Source: Orlajensenia leifsoniae (lineage in GTDB: Bacteria; Actinomycetota; Actinomycetes; Actinomycetales; Microbacteriaceae). From it: a DNA stretch of 64,000 nucleotides. Positions within the stretch are counted from its first letter, which is position 1. Every line of letters starts with the position of its first letter. The notes beneath the pieces are model-generated. The model was given only the letters and a program-made list of their open reading frames with translations, ran no database searches and was not told where the DNA came from. Positions 49,742-57,304 of this stretch are shown here, in pieces. The stretch lies in NCBI RefSeq assembly GCF_004570845.1, contig NZ_SPQZ01000004.1, positions 1 through 64,000 on the forward strand, given 5' to 3'. The position numbers and the translations under genes are program-made.

Positions 49742-51109
49742 CTAGCCGACGCGGATGAGCTTCTTGTTCACGAACTCGTCGGCGCCCAGACGGCCCATCT
49801 CACGGCCGGTGCCCGAACGCTTCACGCCGCCGAAGGGCAGCTCGACGCCGTCGGCCAGCACGAGGTTGACGAAGACCATGCCCGCCTCGATGCGATCGGC
49901 GACCCGGGCCGCCTGGTCGGCATCCGTCGTGTAGACGTAGGAGCCCAGGCCGAACGGGGTGTCGTTGGCCAGCATCACGGCGGCGTCCTCCGACTCCACA
50001 CGGTAGACGGATGCCACGGGGCCGAAGAACTCCTCGTGGTACGCGTCGGCCTCGGGGGAGATATCGGTGAGCACGACCGGCGCGAAGTAGTTGCCGTTGC
50101 GCTCGCCCGTGGCGTGCACGGTGACGCCCTGGGCTGCGGCGCGGTCGAGCTGGTCCTGCAGGCGGTCGGCCGCGGCCGAGGACGAGAGCGGGCCGAGCTT
50201 GCTCTCGTCCGAGGTCGGGTCGCTCGGCTGGGTGGCCGCGAAGCTGGCCGTGAGCTTCGACACGAAGTCCTCGTAGAGGTCGTCGATCACGATGAAGCGC
50301 TTGGCGGCGTTGCACGACTGGCCGGTGTTGTCGAGACGTGCGGCTGCGGCATCCTCCACCACCTTGTCGAGGTCGTCGGTGCTGAGCAGCACGAACGGGT
50401 CCGACCCGCCGAGCTCGAGCACGACCTTCTTGAGGTTGCGGCCGGCGATCTCGGCGACGGCGGCACCCGCGCGCTCGGAGCCCGTGAGCGAGACTCCCTG
50501 CACGCGGCGGTCGCCGATGACGGTCTCGATCTGCTCGTTCGTGGCGTAGATGTTGACGTAGGCGCCCTGGGGGAAGCCGGCGTCGGAGAAGATCTGCTCG
50601 ATGGCCGCGGCGGACTCCGGGCACTGCGGAGCGTGTTTCAGCAGGATGGTGTTGCCGATGATGAGGTTGGGACCTGCGAAGCGGGCGACCTGGTAGTACG
50701 GGAAGTTCCACGGCATGATGCCGAGCAGGACACCGAGCGAGCTGCGACGGATGACGGCGCTGCCCTCACCGGCCAACAGCTTGACGGGCTCGTCGGCGAG
50801 CACGTCGGGGGAGATGTCGGCGTAGTAGCCGTAGATGTCCGCGGCGAAGTCGACCTCGCCGAGTGCCTGCTCGATGGGCTTGCCCATCTCGCGCACGATG
50901 ATCTTCGCGAGCTCCTCGCGGCGCTCGGTGTGCAGCTCGCTCACACGGCGGATGAGCGCTGCGCGGTCGGCGGGGCTGGTGGAGCGCGCCCACCCGGAGT
51001 GTGCGGCATCCGCTGAGGCGATGGCGGCCGTCAGGGCCTCATCGGTGATCGTGGGGTAACTCTGGACGGTCTCCCCGGTTGCCGGATCGATCACTGCGTA
51101 GTCGGTCAT
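49742..51109 (-). CDS. NAD-dependent succinate/glutarate-semialdehyde dehydrogenase
   Basis: 455 residues, the compact SSADH type. 'LLGIMPWNFPYYQVARFAGP' binds cofactor; Glu232 in 'VVLELGGSDPFVLL' and Cys266 in 'NTGQSCNAAKRF' are catalytic; 'ELPFGGVKRSGTGREMG' ends the set. AAGGGAC precedes the ATG. It lies beside amino-acid transporters and the CoA-transferase/GCDH pair, so glutarate semialdehyde is as plausible a substrate as succinate semialdehyde. A CATCCGG motif lies in its upstream region near 51210. Confidence 0.86.
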   Translation of the reverse strand: MTDYAVIDPATGETVQSYPTITDEALTAAIASADAAHSGWARSTSPADRAALIRRVSELHTERREELAKIIVREMGKPIEQALGEVDFAADIYGYYADISPDVLADEPVKLLAGEGSAVIRRSSLGVLLGIMPWNFPYYQVARFAGPNLIIGNTILLKHAPQCPESAAAIEQIFSDAGFPQGAYVNIYATNEQIETVIGDRRVQGVSLTGSERAGAAVAEIAGRNLKKVVLELGGSDPFVLLSTDDLDKVVEDAAAARLDNTGQSCNAAKRFIVIDDLYEDFVSKLTASFAATQPSDPTSDESKLGPLSSSAAADRLQDQLDRAAAQGVTVHATGERNGNYFAPVVLTDISPEADAYHEEFFGPVASVYRVESEDAAVMLANDTPFGLGSYVYTTDADQAARVADRIEAGMVFVNLVLADGVELPFGGVKRSGTGREMGRLGADEFVNKKLIRVG

Positions 51110-51227
51110 GCCAGTCCCTTCGTGACGAGAACGTGCTGGGTGCGGATCCACGATGGCGCCGCGACACTGCCTGCACGAGGATCAGCCTAAATCACCGGCC
51201 GTCAGAAAACATCCGGTTTGCAATGAT

Positions 51228-51950
51228 TCACCTCAGGCGATCGATCGCGAGCGGCGTTCCCGTGCAGACGAACTGTTCGGCCGCAGCGGTGACGAGTGAT
51301 CCCGGCTGGGCGGCAGGATCCGTCGAGATGATGACGCGGCCCGCGGCGTTGACCAGCGCGAGCGGCTCGTCGATGAGCAGCAGCAGGGGCAGCAGCTCGC
51401 GTTCGAGGCGACGCACGGCGATGTCGGCTCCGACGACGCCCAGCATCCGCTCGCCCACGGTCACGGGCATGGTGAGCGTGAGGATGTAGTCGCAGGTGCA
51501 GAGGTGATCGACGTAGGGACCCGTGACGTGGGTCGCCTGCGTCTCGGCCGGAGTGGCGTACCACTCGAGGGCACGCACGTCGCGCAGGTACTCGGCATGG
51601 GACCGGGTGGTGAGGTCGAGGCGGGTGGGTTCGGTCGTGCTGCCGAAGAGCGGGCCGGCATCGAGGGGGCCGAGCCACCAGGCGAAGTGCACGTCGCGCC
51701 CGGCGACGACGCCGGGGGCCGCGATGAAGCCGGCCCCGACGAGCAGGGGGTTCTCGCTGACGAGTTCGGGCAGCACCCTCGATGAGACGAGGTCGTCGAC
51801 GGATGCCGCTGTCGCCGGCGCCGCGGTGTCGGCGAGCGTGGCCACGATCTCCTCGCGCCAGCCGGCGAGCTGCTCGAAGACCTCGCCGAACAGCTCGCTG
51901 ACGGCCGCGGCGCAGTGCTCAGGCGACGTCGTCGGCAGTGTCGCGGTCAC
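51228..51950 (-). CDS. Soluble Cache-domain protein coupled to a GntR regulator
   Basis: 240 residues. 'PLLVGAGFIAAPGVVAGRDV', 'YVDHLCTCDYILTLTMPVTV' and 'GVVGADIAVRRLERELLPLL' follow the PDC/Cache fold ('GVVGADI' is its usual last strand). There is no signal peptide, membrane helix or output domain, so it should be cytoplasmic, which is unusual for Cache. The GTG start lies within the last 32 bp of the GntR gene. A ligand-binding partner of the GntR protein or of an enzyme is possible. Confidence 0.75.
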   Translation of the reverse strand: MTATLPTTSPEHCAAAVSELFGEVFEQLAGWREEIVATLADTAAPATAASVDDLVSSRVLPELVSENPLLVGAGFIAAPGVVAGRDVHFAWWLGPLDAGPLFGSTTEPTRLDLTTRSHAEYLRDVRALEWYATPAETQATHVTGPYVDHLCTCDYILTLTMPVTVGERMLGVVGADIAVRRLERELLPLLLLIDEPLALVNAAGRVIISTDPAAQPGSLVTAAAEQFVCTGTPLAIDRLR

Positions 51951-52728
51951 GGCGCACCTCCTCGCGGTGCAGGCTGGTCTTGGCGGCGAGCAGGCCCTCG
52001 GCGAGGGTCTGCACCATGGCCGAGACGAGCTCGCGGGCGACGGCGGGAGCGTGGGCGCTCACGGCCGCGGCGATGGCCGTGCTCGTGCTCAGCACCGACA
52101 CGCGGGTGTCGTCGTCGTCGAGGGCGAGCAGCAGGAGCGGGCCGAACTCGGCCTGCACCCGGATCTGCTCGCGCACGAGACGGGCCGACTGGCTGAGCAC
52201 GGCGAGCTCGAGGAACAGCCCGCCGATGTCGAAGCGCGCCGGTGCGGCCGTGGCCACGTCGATGCCGGCGACCTGGGCCGAGAGGCGCTCGCCCTCGGCA
52301 TCCGTCGCCCGCACCGCAGCACGTTCGGCGCAGCCGGCCAGGATGGTCGCGAAGTACACGGCCATGTCAGAGAGCTCGACCTGGGTCAGGGCGTGCAGGC
52401 GGGCATCGAGCAGTCCGCCGTGCAGGGCGTCGCCGGTGACGAAGCTGCCGCCCTCGCGGCCGCGGCGGGTCTCCACCAGGCCGGCGTCGCGCAGGATGCC
52501 TAGGCCCTCGCGCACGGTGATGAGGGCGACGCCGAAGCGGCGCGAGAGATCGGGCTCGCTGGGCAGGCGCTCACCCGGCGCGAGCACGCCGAGGATGATG
52601 GCGTCGGTCAGCCGCTGGGCCACCTGCTCCGAGCGGCCGGTGTCCGCCAGCTGCGCGAAGATCGCCTCGCGAGCGGCTGATCCGACCCGCGGGGCCTGCG
52701 CCTCCGCCCTCGCCTGTGAATCGCCCAT
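51919..52728 (-). CDS. GntR/FadR-family transcriptional regulator
   Basis: 269 residues. The winged helix-turn-helix spans 'VAQRLTDAIILGVLAPGERL', 'PSEPDLSRRFGVALITVREG' and 'LGILRDAGLVETRRGREGGS'; a FadR-type all-helical effector domain follows. The ATG follows TAGGGT by 7 nt, giving a leaderless transcript; an ATG two codons earlier is less likely. It is divergent from the CoA-transferase operon and probably regulates it and its own gene. Confidence 0.88.
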   Translation of the reverse strand: MGDSQARAEAQAPRVGSAAREAIFAQLADTGRSEQVAQRLTDAIILGVLAPGERLPSEPDLSRRFGVALITVREGLGILRDAGLVETRRGREGGSFVTGDALHGGLLDARLHALTQVELSDMAVYFATILAGCAERAAVRATDAEGERLSAQVAGIDVATAAPARFDIGGLFLELAVLSQSARLVREQIRVQAEFGPLLLLALDDDDTRVSVLSTSTAIAAAVSAHAPAVARELVSAMVQTLAEGLLAAKTSLHREEVRRDRDTADDVA

Positions 52729-52742
52729 GGCCATCACCCTAA

Positions 52743-52785
52743 CCGAATGGAGGGCTGGCCCTCCGAAAATCATTCGGTCTAGGAT
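52743..52785 (+). promoter_or_regulatory. Operator-like inverted repeat and -10 box of the CoA-transferase operon
   Basis: CCGAATG (52743-52749) pairs with CATTCGG (52771-52777); the inner AATCATTCGG differs at one base from the AATCATCCGG half-site at 47181. TAGGAT (52780-52785) is the likely -10. The position suits repression by the divergent GntR regulator. Confidence 0.5.
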
Positions 52786-52817
52786 GAATCGCATTCGGGA
52801 CATGCGAAGGCGGATGG

Positions 52818-54071
52818 ATGACCAGCGACGACGGGGAACGGCGAGGGCCGCTCTCCGGCGTGCGCGTCGCGGACTTCTCCCGGGTGCTCGCCGGGCCCTA
52901 CGCCACGATGATGCTCGCCGACTTCGGCGCCGACGTCGTGAAGATCGAGTCGCCGGCCGGCGATGACACCCGGTCGTGGACTCCGCCGGTGGACGCATCC
53001 GGTGCCTCCACCTACTTCGCCAGCGTCAATCGCAACAAGCGCTCGGTGGTGCTGGACCTGTCGATGGATGCCGGCCTGGCGGAAGCGCGCCGGCTGGCGT
53101 TCTCGGCCGACGTCGTCGTCGAGAACTTCCGGCCCGGCGTGATGGATCGCTTCGGCCTCGACTTCGAGTCCGTTCGGGCCGCCAACCCCGGCGTCGTCTA
53201 CTGCTCGATCACCGGCTTCGGCGACGGCGAGGGAGCGGCGCTGCCCGGGTACGACCTGCTCGTGCAGGCCGTCGGCGGGCTCATGAGCGTGACCGGTGCG
53301 CCCGACGGCGACCCGACCAAGGCCGGGGTCGCCCTCGTCGACGTGCTCACCGGGCTCAACGCGTTGTCGGGGATCCTGCTGGCACTGCGGTCTCGGGATG
53401 CCGCTGGTGGGCCGACGGTCCCAGGCACGTCGGCTCCCGGCTCCCTCGTGCAGGTCGACCTGCTCTCCAGCCTGCTCTCGGGTCTGGTCAACCAGGCGTC
53501 CAGCAGCCTCGCCACCGGTGTCGCGCCGCGGCGGATGGGCAACGCGCACCCGAGCATCGCCCCCTACGAATCGTTCCGCGCCGCAGACCGCGACCTCGTG
53601 ATCGCCGTGGGCAACGACCGGCAGTTCGGCGCGTTGGCCGCGGTGCTGGGTGACCCGGCCCTAGAGGACCCCCGCTTCGCCACCAACCCCTTGCGGGTCG
53701 CGCACCGCGCCGAGCTGCGCGCCGTCATCGAGCAGGGCCTGGCAACGGCTCCGGCCTCCGACTGGGTGTCGCGCCTCAGTGCCGCAGGCGTCCCCGCCGG
53801 GCTCGTGAACGACGTCGGCGAAGCCATCGCCTTCGCCGAGTCGCTCGGACTCGCCCCCGTCGTCGAGGTCGATGGCAGCCGCTCCATCGCCAACCCCATC
53901 CGCCTCGCGAGCGACCCAGCCGCCTACGACTCCCGTCCGCCGCGGCTCGGGGAGCACGCCGGGGCCGACTGGCTCGCGGCATCCGTCAGCCCCGCATCCG
54001 TCAGCCCGGCATCCGATCCCGCATCCGTCACCGAATCGCCCCTCGCCTCCAGCACCGAAGGAACCGCATGA
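52818..54071 (+). CDS. CaiB/BaiF family III CoA-transferase
   Basis: 417 residues. 'GVRVADFSRVLAGPYATMML' and 'ADFGADVVKIESPAGDDTRS' open the fold; Asp146 in 'LPGYDLLVQAVGGLMSVTG' is the expected nucleophile. It moves CoA between acids; next to a glutaryl-CoA dehydrogenase it is most likely a succinyl-CoA:glutarate CoA-transferase (SUGCT-like), by context. The last 30 residues are Ser/Ala/Pro repeats encoded by four GCATCCG words spaced 12-15 bp and lie outside the normal fold. Start and stop are coupled to the next gene by an ATGA overlap. Confidence 0.85.
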   Translation: MTSDDGERRGPLSGVRVADFSRVLAGPYATMMLADFGADVVKIESPAGDDTRSWTPPVDASGASTYFASVNRNKRSVVLDLSMDAGLAEARRLAFSADVVVENFRPGVMDRFGLDFESVRAANPGVVYCSITGFGDGEGAALPGYDLLVQAVGGLMSVTGAPDGDPTKAGVALVDVLTGLNALSGILLALRSRDAAGGPTVPGTSAPGSLVQVDLLSSLLSGLVNQASSSLATGVAPRRMGNAHPSIAPYESFRAADRDLVIAVGNDRQFGALAAVLGDPALEDPRFATNPLRVAHRAELRAVIEQGLATAPASDWVSRLSAAGVPAGLVNDVGEAIAFAESLGLAPVVEVDGSRSIANPIRLASDPAAYDSRPPRLGEHAGADWLAASVSPASVSPASDPASVTESPLASSTEGTA

Positions 54072-55273
54072 GCACAGACTCCGCTCTCATCGTCGACACA
54101 GTTTTCGACCTCGACGCCCTGCTCACGGAGGAGGAGCGCGGGTGGCAGCAGAAGGCGCGCGCCTTCGCGACCGAGCGCATCCTGCCGGTCATCGAGGACG
54201 ACTTCGAGAACAAGCATTTCCGCCGCGAGCTCGTCGCGGAGCTGGGTGCGGCCGGGTTCCTCGGCATGCACCTGCAGGGCTACGGCTGCGCCGGAGCCGG
54301 TGCCGTCGCGTACGGTCTCGTGTGCCTCGAACTCGAGTCGGCCGACAGCGGCTGGCGCACCTTCGTGTCGGTGCAGGGGTCGCTGGCCATGTCGGCCATC
54401 TACAAGCACGGCAGCGAGGAGCAGAAGCAGCACTGGCTTCCGCGCATGGCGACGGGCGAGGCCATCGGATGCTTCGGGCTCACCGAGCCGAGCGGGGGCA
54501 GCGATCCGGCGGCCATGACCACGACCGCACGCCGCGACGGCGAGGAGTGGGTGCTCGACGGCGCCAAGCGCTGGATCGGCCTGGCGAGCATCGCCGACGT
54601 CGCCGTGATCTGGGCGAAGGCGACCGACAGCGACGGCTCGACGGCGGTGCGCGGCTTCGTCGTTCCCACCGACACCGACGGCTTCACGGCGACGCCCATC
54701 GACGGCAAGCTGTCGATGCGCGCCTCGATCCAGTGCGACGTGACTCTCGAGGGCGTGCGGCTTCCCGTCGATGCGGTGCTGCCCGGTGCCCGCGGCCTGT
54801 CGGGCCCGTTCTCCTGCCTGAACGAAGCGCGGTACGGCATCGTCTGGGGTGCCATGGGCGCCGCCCGCAGCTGCCTGGAGGCGGCGCTCGGACGCGCCCG
54901 CACTCGCGAGGTCTTCGGCGAGCCGATCGGGGCTCGGCAGCTCGTGCAGGGCAAGCTGGCCGACATGTTCGTCGAATACGAGAAGGGCGTCCTGCTGGCT
55001 CTGCACCTGGGCCGGCTCAAGGAGCGCGGCACCCTCACGCCGGCGCAGATCAGCGTCGGCAAGCTCAACAGCGTGCGCGAGGCGCTGCACATCGCGCACG
55101 AGGCGCGCTCGATCCTGGCCGGCGACGGCATCACCAGCGCCTTCCCGGTGATGCGGCACATGGCCAACCTCGAGTCCGTGCGCACCTACGAGGGCACCGA
55201 CGAGATTCACCAGCTCGTGCTCGGTCGCGAACTCACGGGCATCGCCGCCTTCTCATCGGCGTCGGTAGCATGA
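54068..55273 (+). CDS. Acyl-CoA dehydrogenase, glutaryl-CoA dehydrogenase type
   Basis: 401 residues. 'CFGLTEPSGGSDPAAMTTTA' is the FAD/substrate loop; the catalytic base is expected at Glu375 in 'RTYEGTDEIHQLVLGRELTG', the form seen in glutaryl-CoA dehydrogenases. 'GDGITSAFPVMRHMANLESV' also agrees. GCDH oxidises and decarboxylates glutaryl-CoA to crotonyl-CoA. The pair with a family III CoA-transferase is a known glutarate-degradation arrangement. It is coupled on both sides by 4-bp overlaps. Confidence 0.86.
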   Translation: MSTDSALIVDTVFDLDALLTEEERGWQQKARAFATERILPVIEDDFENKHFRRELVAELGAAGFLGMHLQGYGCAGAGAVAYGLVCLELESADSGWRTFVSVQGSLAMSAIYKHGSEEQKQHWLPRMATGEAIGCFGLTEPSGGSDPAAMTTTARRDGEEWVLDGAKRWIGLASIADVAVIWAKATDSDGSTAVRGFVVPTDTDGFTATPIDGKLSMRASIQCDVTLEGVRLPVDAVLPGARGLSGPFSCLNEARYGIVWGAMGAARSCLEAALGRARTREVFGEPIGARQLVQGKLADMFVEYEKGVLLALHLGRLKERGTLTPAQISVGKLNSVREALHIAHEARSILAGDGITSAFPVMRHMANLESVRTYEGTDEIHQLVLGRELTGIAAFSSASVA

Positions 55274-56757
55274 GCGCCGTGATCCACGCCGACACCACGG
55301 GAGACGAGCTCGCCGCCATCGTCGCGGCGGCTGCGGCATCCGAGTTCTCCCTCACCGATCGTGCCAGCCGTGCACTCTGGCTGCACGCGCTCGCCGACGC
55401 CGTCGACGCCGACCGTGCCGAACTGCTGGCCATCGCCCGCATCGAGACGCACCTGTCGGAGGGGCGCCTCGACGGCGAGATCACGCGCACGGTGAACCAG
55501 CTGCGCTTCTTCGCCGGCGTCGCGATCGAGGGCAGCTATGTCGAGGCGACGATCGACTCGGCCGATGCCACGCTGCTGCCCCCACGTCCGTCGCTGCGGC
55601 GGATGCTCCGCCCCCTCGGCGTCGTCGCCGTCTTCGCGGCATCGAACTTCCCGTTCGCCTTCTCGGTGCTCGGAAACGACACGGCCTCGGCGTTCGCCGC
55701 GGGCTGCCCCGTGGTGGTCAAGGCTCATCCCGGGCATCCTGAGTTGTCGCGTCGGGTCGCCGCCCTGGCCGAGCGCGTCCTCGCCGACTCCGGTGCGCCG
55801 GCCGGATGCTTCGGGCTGGTCGAGGGCATCGATGCCGGCGTGGCTCTGGTGCAGCATCCGCTGGTCTCGGCCGTCGGCTTCACGGGATCGACGCGCGTCG
55901 GACGGGCGCTGTTCGACCTGGCGTGTGCCCGGCCCGCCCCGATCCCGTTCTACGGCGAGCTGGGCTCGATCAATCCCGTGGTCGTCACGCCGACGGCCGC
56001 GTCGACCCCCGACGGTGTCGCCGCCGTGGCGTCGGGCCTCGCGGCCTCGTTCACGCGCGACGGCGGGCAGTACTGCACCAAGCCCGGGCTGGTGTTCGTG
56101 CCCGTCGAGACCGGTTTCGAGTCCGTGCTGGCGGCAGCGCTCTCGGGTGTGCCCGGTCACCGCCTGCTGACGGACGGCATGGAGACGGCGTTCGCGCGCG
56201 GCTCGGAGGTGCTGCTCGAGCGCGACGACGTCGAGGTGGTCTTCGACGGTGGTTCGAGCGCGGATGCCGCCTCCCCGCTCGTCGTCGCCGTGAGCCTCGA
56301 CGCCTTCGTGGCCGAGCCGGAGGCCTTCCTCGAGGAGCACTTCGGCCCGCTGACGGTGCTGGTGCGGTATCCGGATGCGGACCCCGCGGCGCTCGGGGCT
56401 GCGCTGCGCGTGCTCGACGGTTCGCTCACGGCCAGCATCCACCACGCTCCCGATGAAGACGTGCCGACTCTCGCCGCTGCGCTCTCGCGGATCGCCGGAC
56501 GCGTGATCTTCAACGGCTGGCCGACCGGCGTCGCCATCGCGTGGGGGCAGCAGCACGGCGGTCCGTGGCCGGCGACGACGGCCTCGCTGCACTCATCCGT
56601 GGGAGCGTCGGCCATCCGGCGGTTCCTGCAGCCGATCGCCTACCAGGATGCTCCGGCATCCGTGCTTCCGGCGGAACTCGCCGACGGCAATCCGCTGGGC
56701 ATCCCGCGCCGCGAGGACGGCGTGCTTGTCGTGCCTGCAGCAACCGCAGATCGCTGA
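55270..56757 (+). CDS. Aldehyde dehydrogenase, alpha-ketoglutarate-semialdehyde type
   Basis: 495 residues. 'LGVVAVFAASNFPFAFSVLG' replaces the usual PWNFP motif, Glu230 is in 'PFYGELGSINPVVV' and Cys269 in 'RDGGQYCTKPGLVFV'. These are marks of the NADP-dependent KGSA dehydrogenase branch. In this operon it may oxidise glutarate semialdehyde or a branched semialdehyde; the substrate is open. The ATG overlaps the previous stop, and its own TGA lies within an interspersed repeat (GATCGCTGAGGCCCGGACG). Confidence 0.83.
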   Translation: MSAVIHADTTGDELAAIVAAAAASEFSLTDRASRALWLHALADAVDADRAELLAIARIETHLSEGRLDGEITRTVNQLRFFAGVAIEGSYVEATIDSADATLLPPRPSLRRMLRPLGVVAVFAASNFPFAFSVLGNDTASAFAAGCPVVVKAHPGHPELSRRVAALAERVLADSGAPAGCFGLVEGIDAGVALVQHPLVSAVGFTGSTRVGRALFDLACARPAPIPFYGELGSINPVVVTPTAASTPDGVAAVASGLAASFTRDGGQYCTKPGLVFVPVETGFESVLAAALSGVPGHRLLTDGMETAFARGSEVLLERDDVEVVFDGGSSADAASPLVVAVSLDAFVAEPEAFLEEHFGPLTVLVRYPDADPAALGAALRVLDGSLTASIHHAPDEDVPTLAAALSRIAGRVIFNGWPTGVAIAWGQQHGGPWPATTASLHSSVGASAIRRFLQPIAYQDAPASVLPAELADGNPLGIPRREDGVLVVPAATADR

Positions 56758-56833
56758 GGCCCGGACGAAGTCCGCGGTCGAAGCGCACTGAGCGACGCTT
56801 CGGGCGGTCGCTGCGCTCGGCCCTCAGCGAGCG
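56751..56833 (+). repeat. Two interspersed palindromic repeats at the operon end
   Basis: 56751-56785 differs from 13861-13895 at one base and has the hairpin CGGAC-GAA-GTCCG (56762-56774). 56796-56833 is the second unit type. The first unit starts within the coding region and gives the stop codon. Confidence 0.8.
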
Positions 56834-56844
56834 TAGGAACCGGG

Positions 56845-57180
56845 CTAGTTGACGCCCGGGATGACCAGCCAGTTCTGAACCAGCACGATCCAGACGACCA
56901 GCAGGATGATGGCGGCGACCGTGAGGCCGATTCCTGCGCGCTTGCGTCCACCGCGCAGCACGAGCTGCACGGTGAGCACGATGAGCGTCACGACGGCGAG
57001 CACGAGCGAACCGAACGGGATGCCCGGAAGGAACAGCGAGAGCAGGAACAGCGCTGCCACGACGATCTCGATGATCGCGAGGACGGCGGTGCCGCGTCCC
57101 CGAGCGCGCTGCACGCCGTCGATCAAGGCGATGACACCGCCGAGGAGGCCGATGAGCAGCAGGATGGAGAAGGTGACCAT
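56845..57180 (-). CDS. Small membrane protein with four helices
   Basis: 111 residues: 'MVTFSILLLIGLLGGVIALI', a basic loop 'DGVQRARGRG', then three more hydrophobic stretches and 'LRGGRKRAGIGL' between the third and fourth. It resembles no family that I can name. Loops are short and basic, so most of the protein is in the membrane. A minus-strand terminator lies directly upstream, so it has its own promoter. Confidence 0.65.
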   Translation of the reverse strand: MVTFSILLLIGLLGGVIALIDGVQRARGRGTAVLAIIEIVVAALFLLSLFLPGIPFGSLVLAVVTLIVLTVQLVLRGGRKRAGIGLTVAAIILLVVWIVLVQNWLVIPGVN

Positions 57181-57206
57181 GGGTGGGGTGTCCTTGTCGT
57201 CAGAAA

Positions 57207-57233
57207 GCTCGACCCCCGGGTCGGGGGTCGAGC
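57207..57233 (-). terminator. Intrinsic terminator of the aminotransferase operon
   Basis: A perfect 11-bp stem GCTCGACCCCC/GGGGGTCGAGC with a 5-nt loop. On the minus strand it is followed by TTTCTG. It lies about 70 bp downstream of the aminotransferase stop. Confidence 0.8.
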
Positions 57234-57304
57234 GTCCGTCAGCCTAGCGGTCGCTTCGCGCGGCCGACCTCCCGGGCGGAGACCCCTTGCGCGGCGGGTG
57301 AGGA

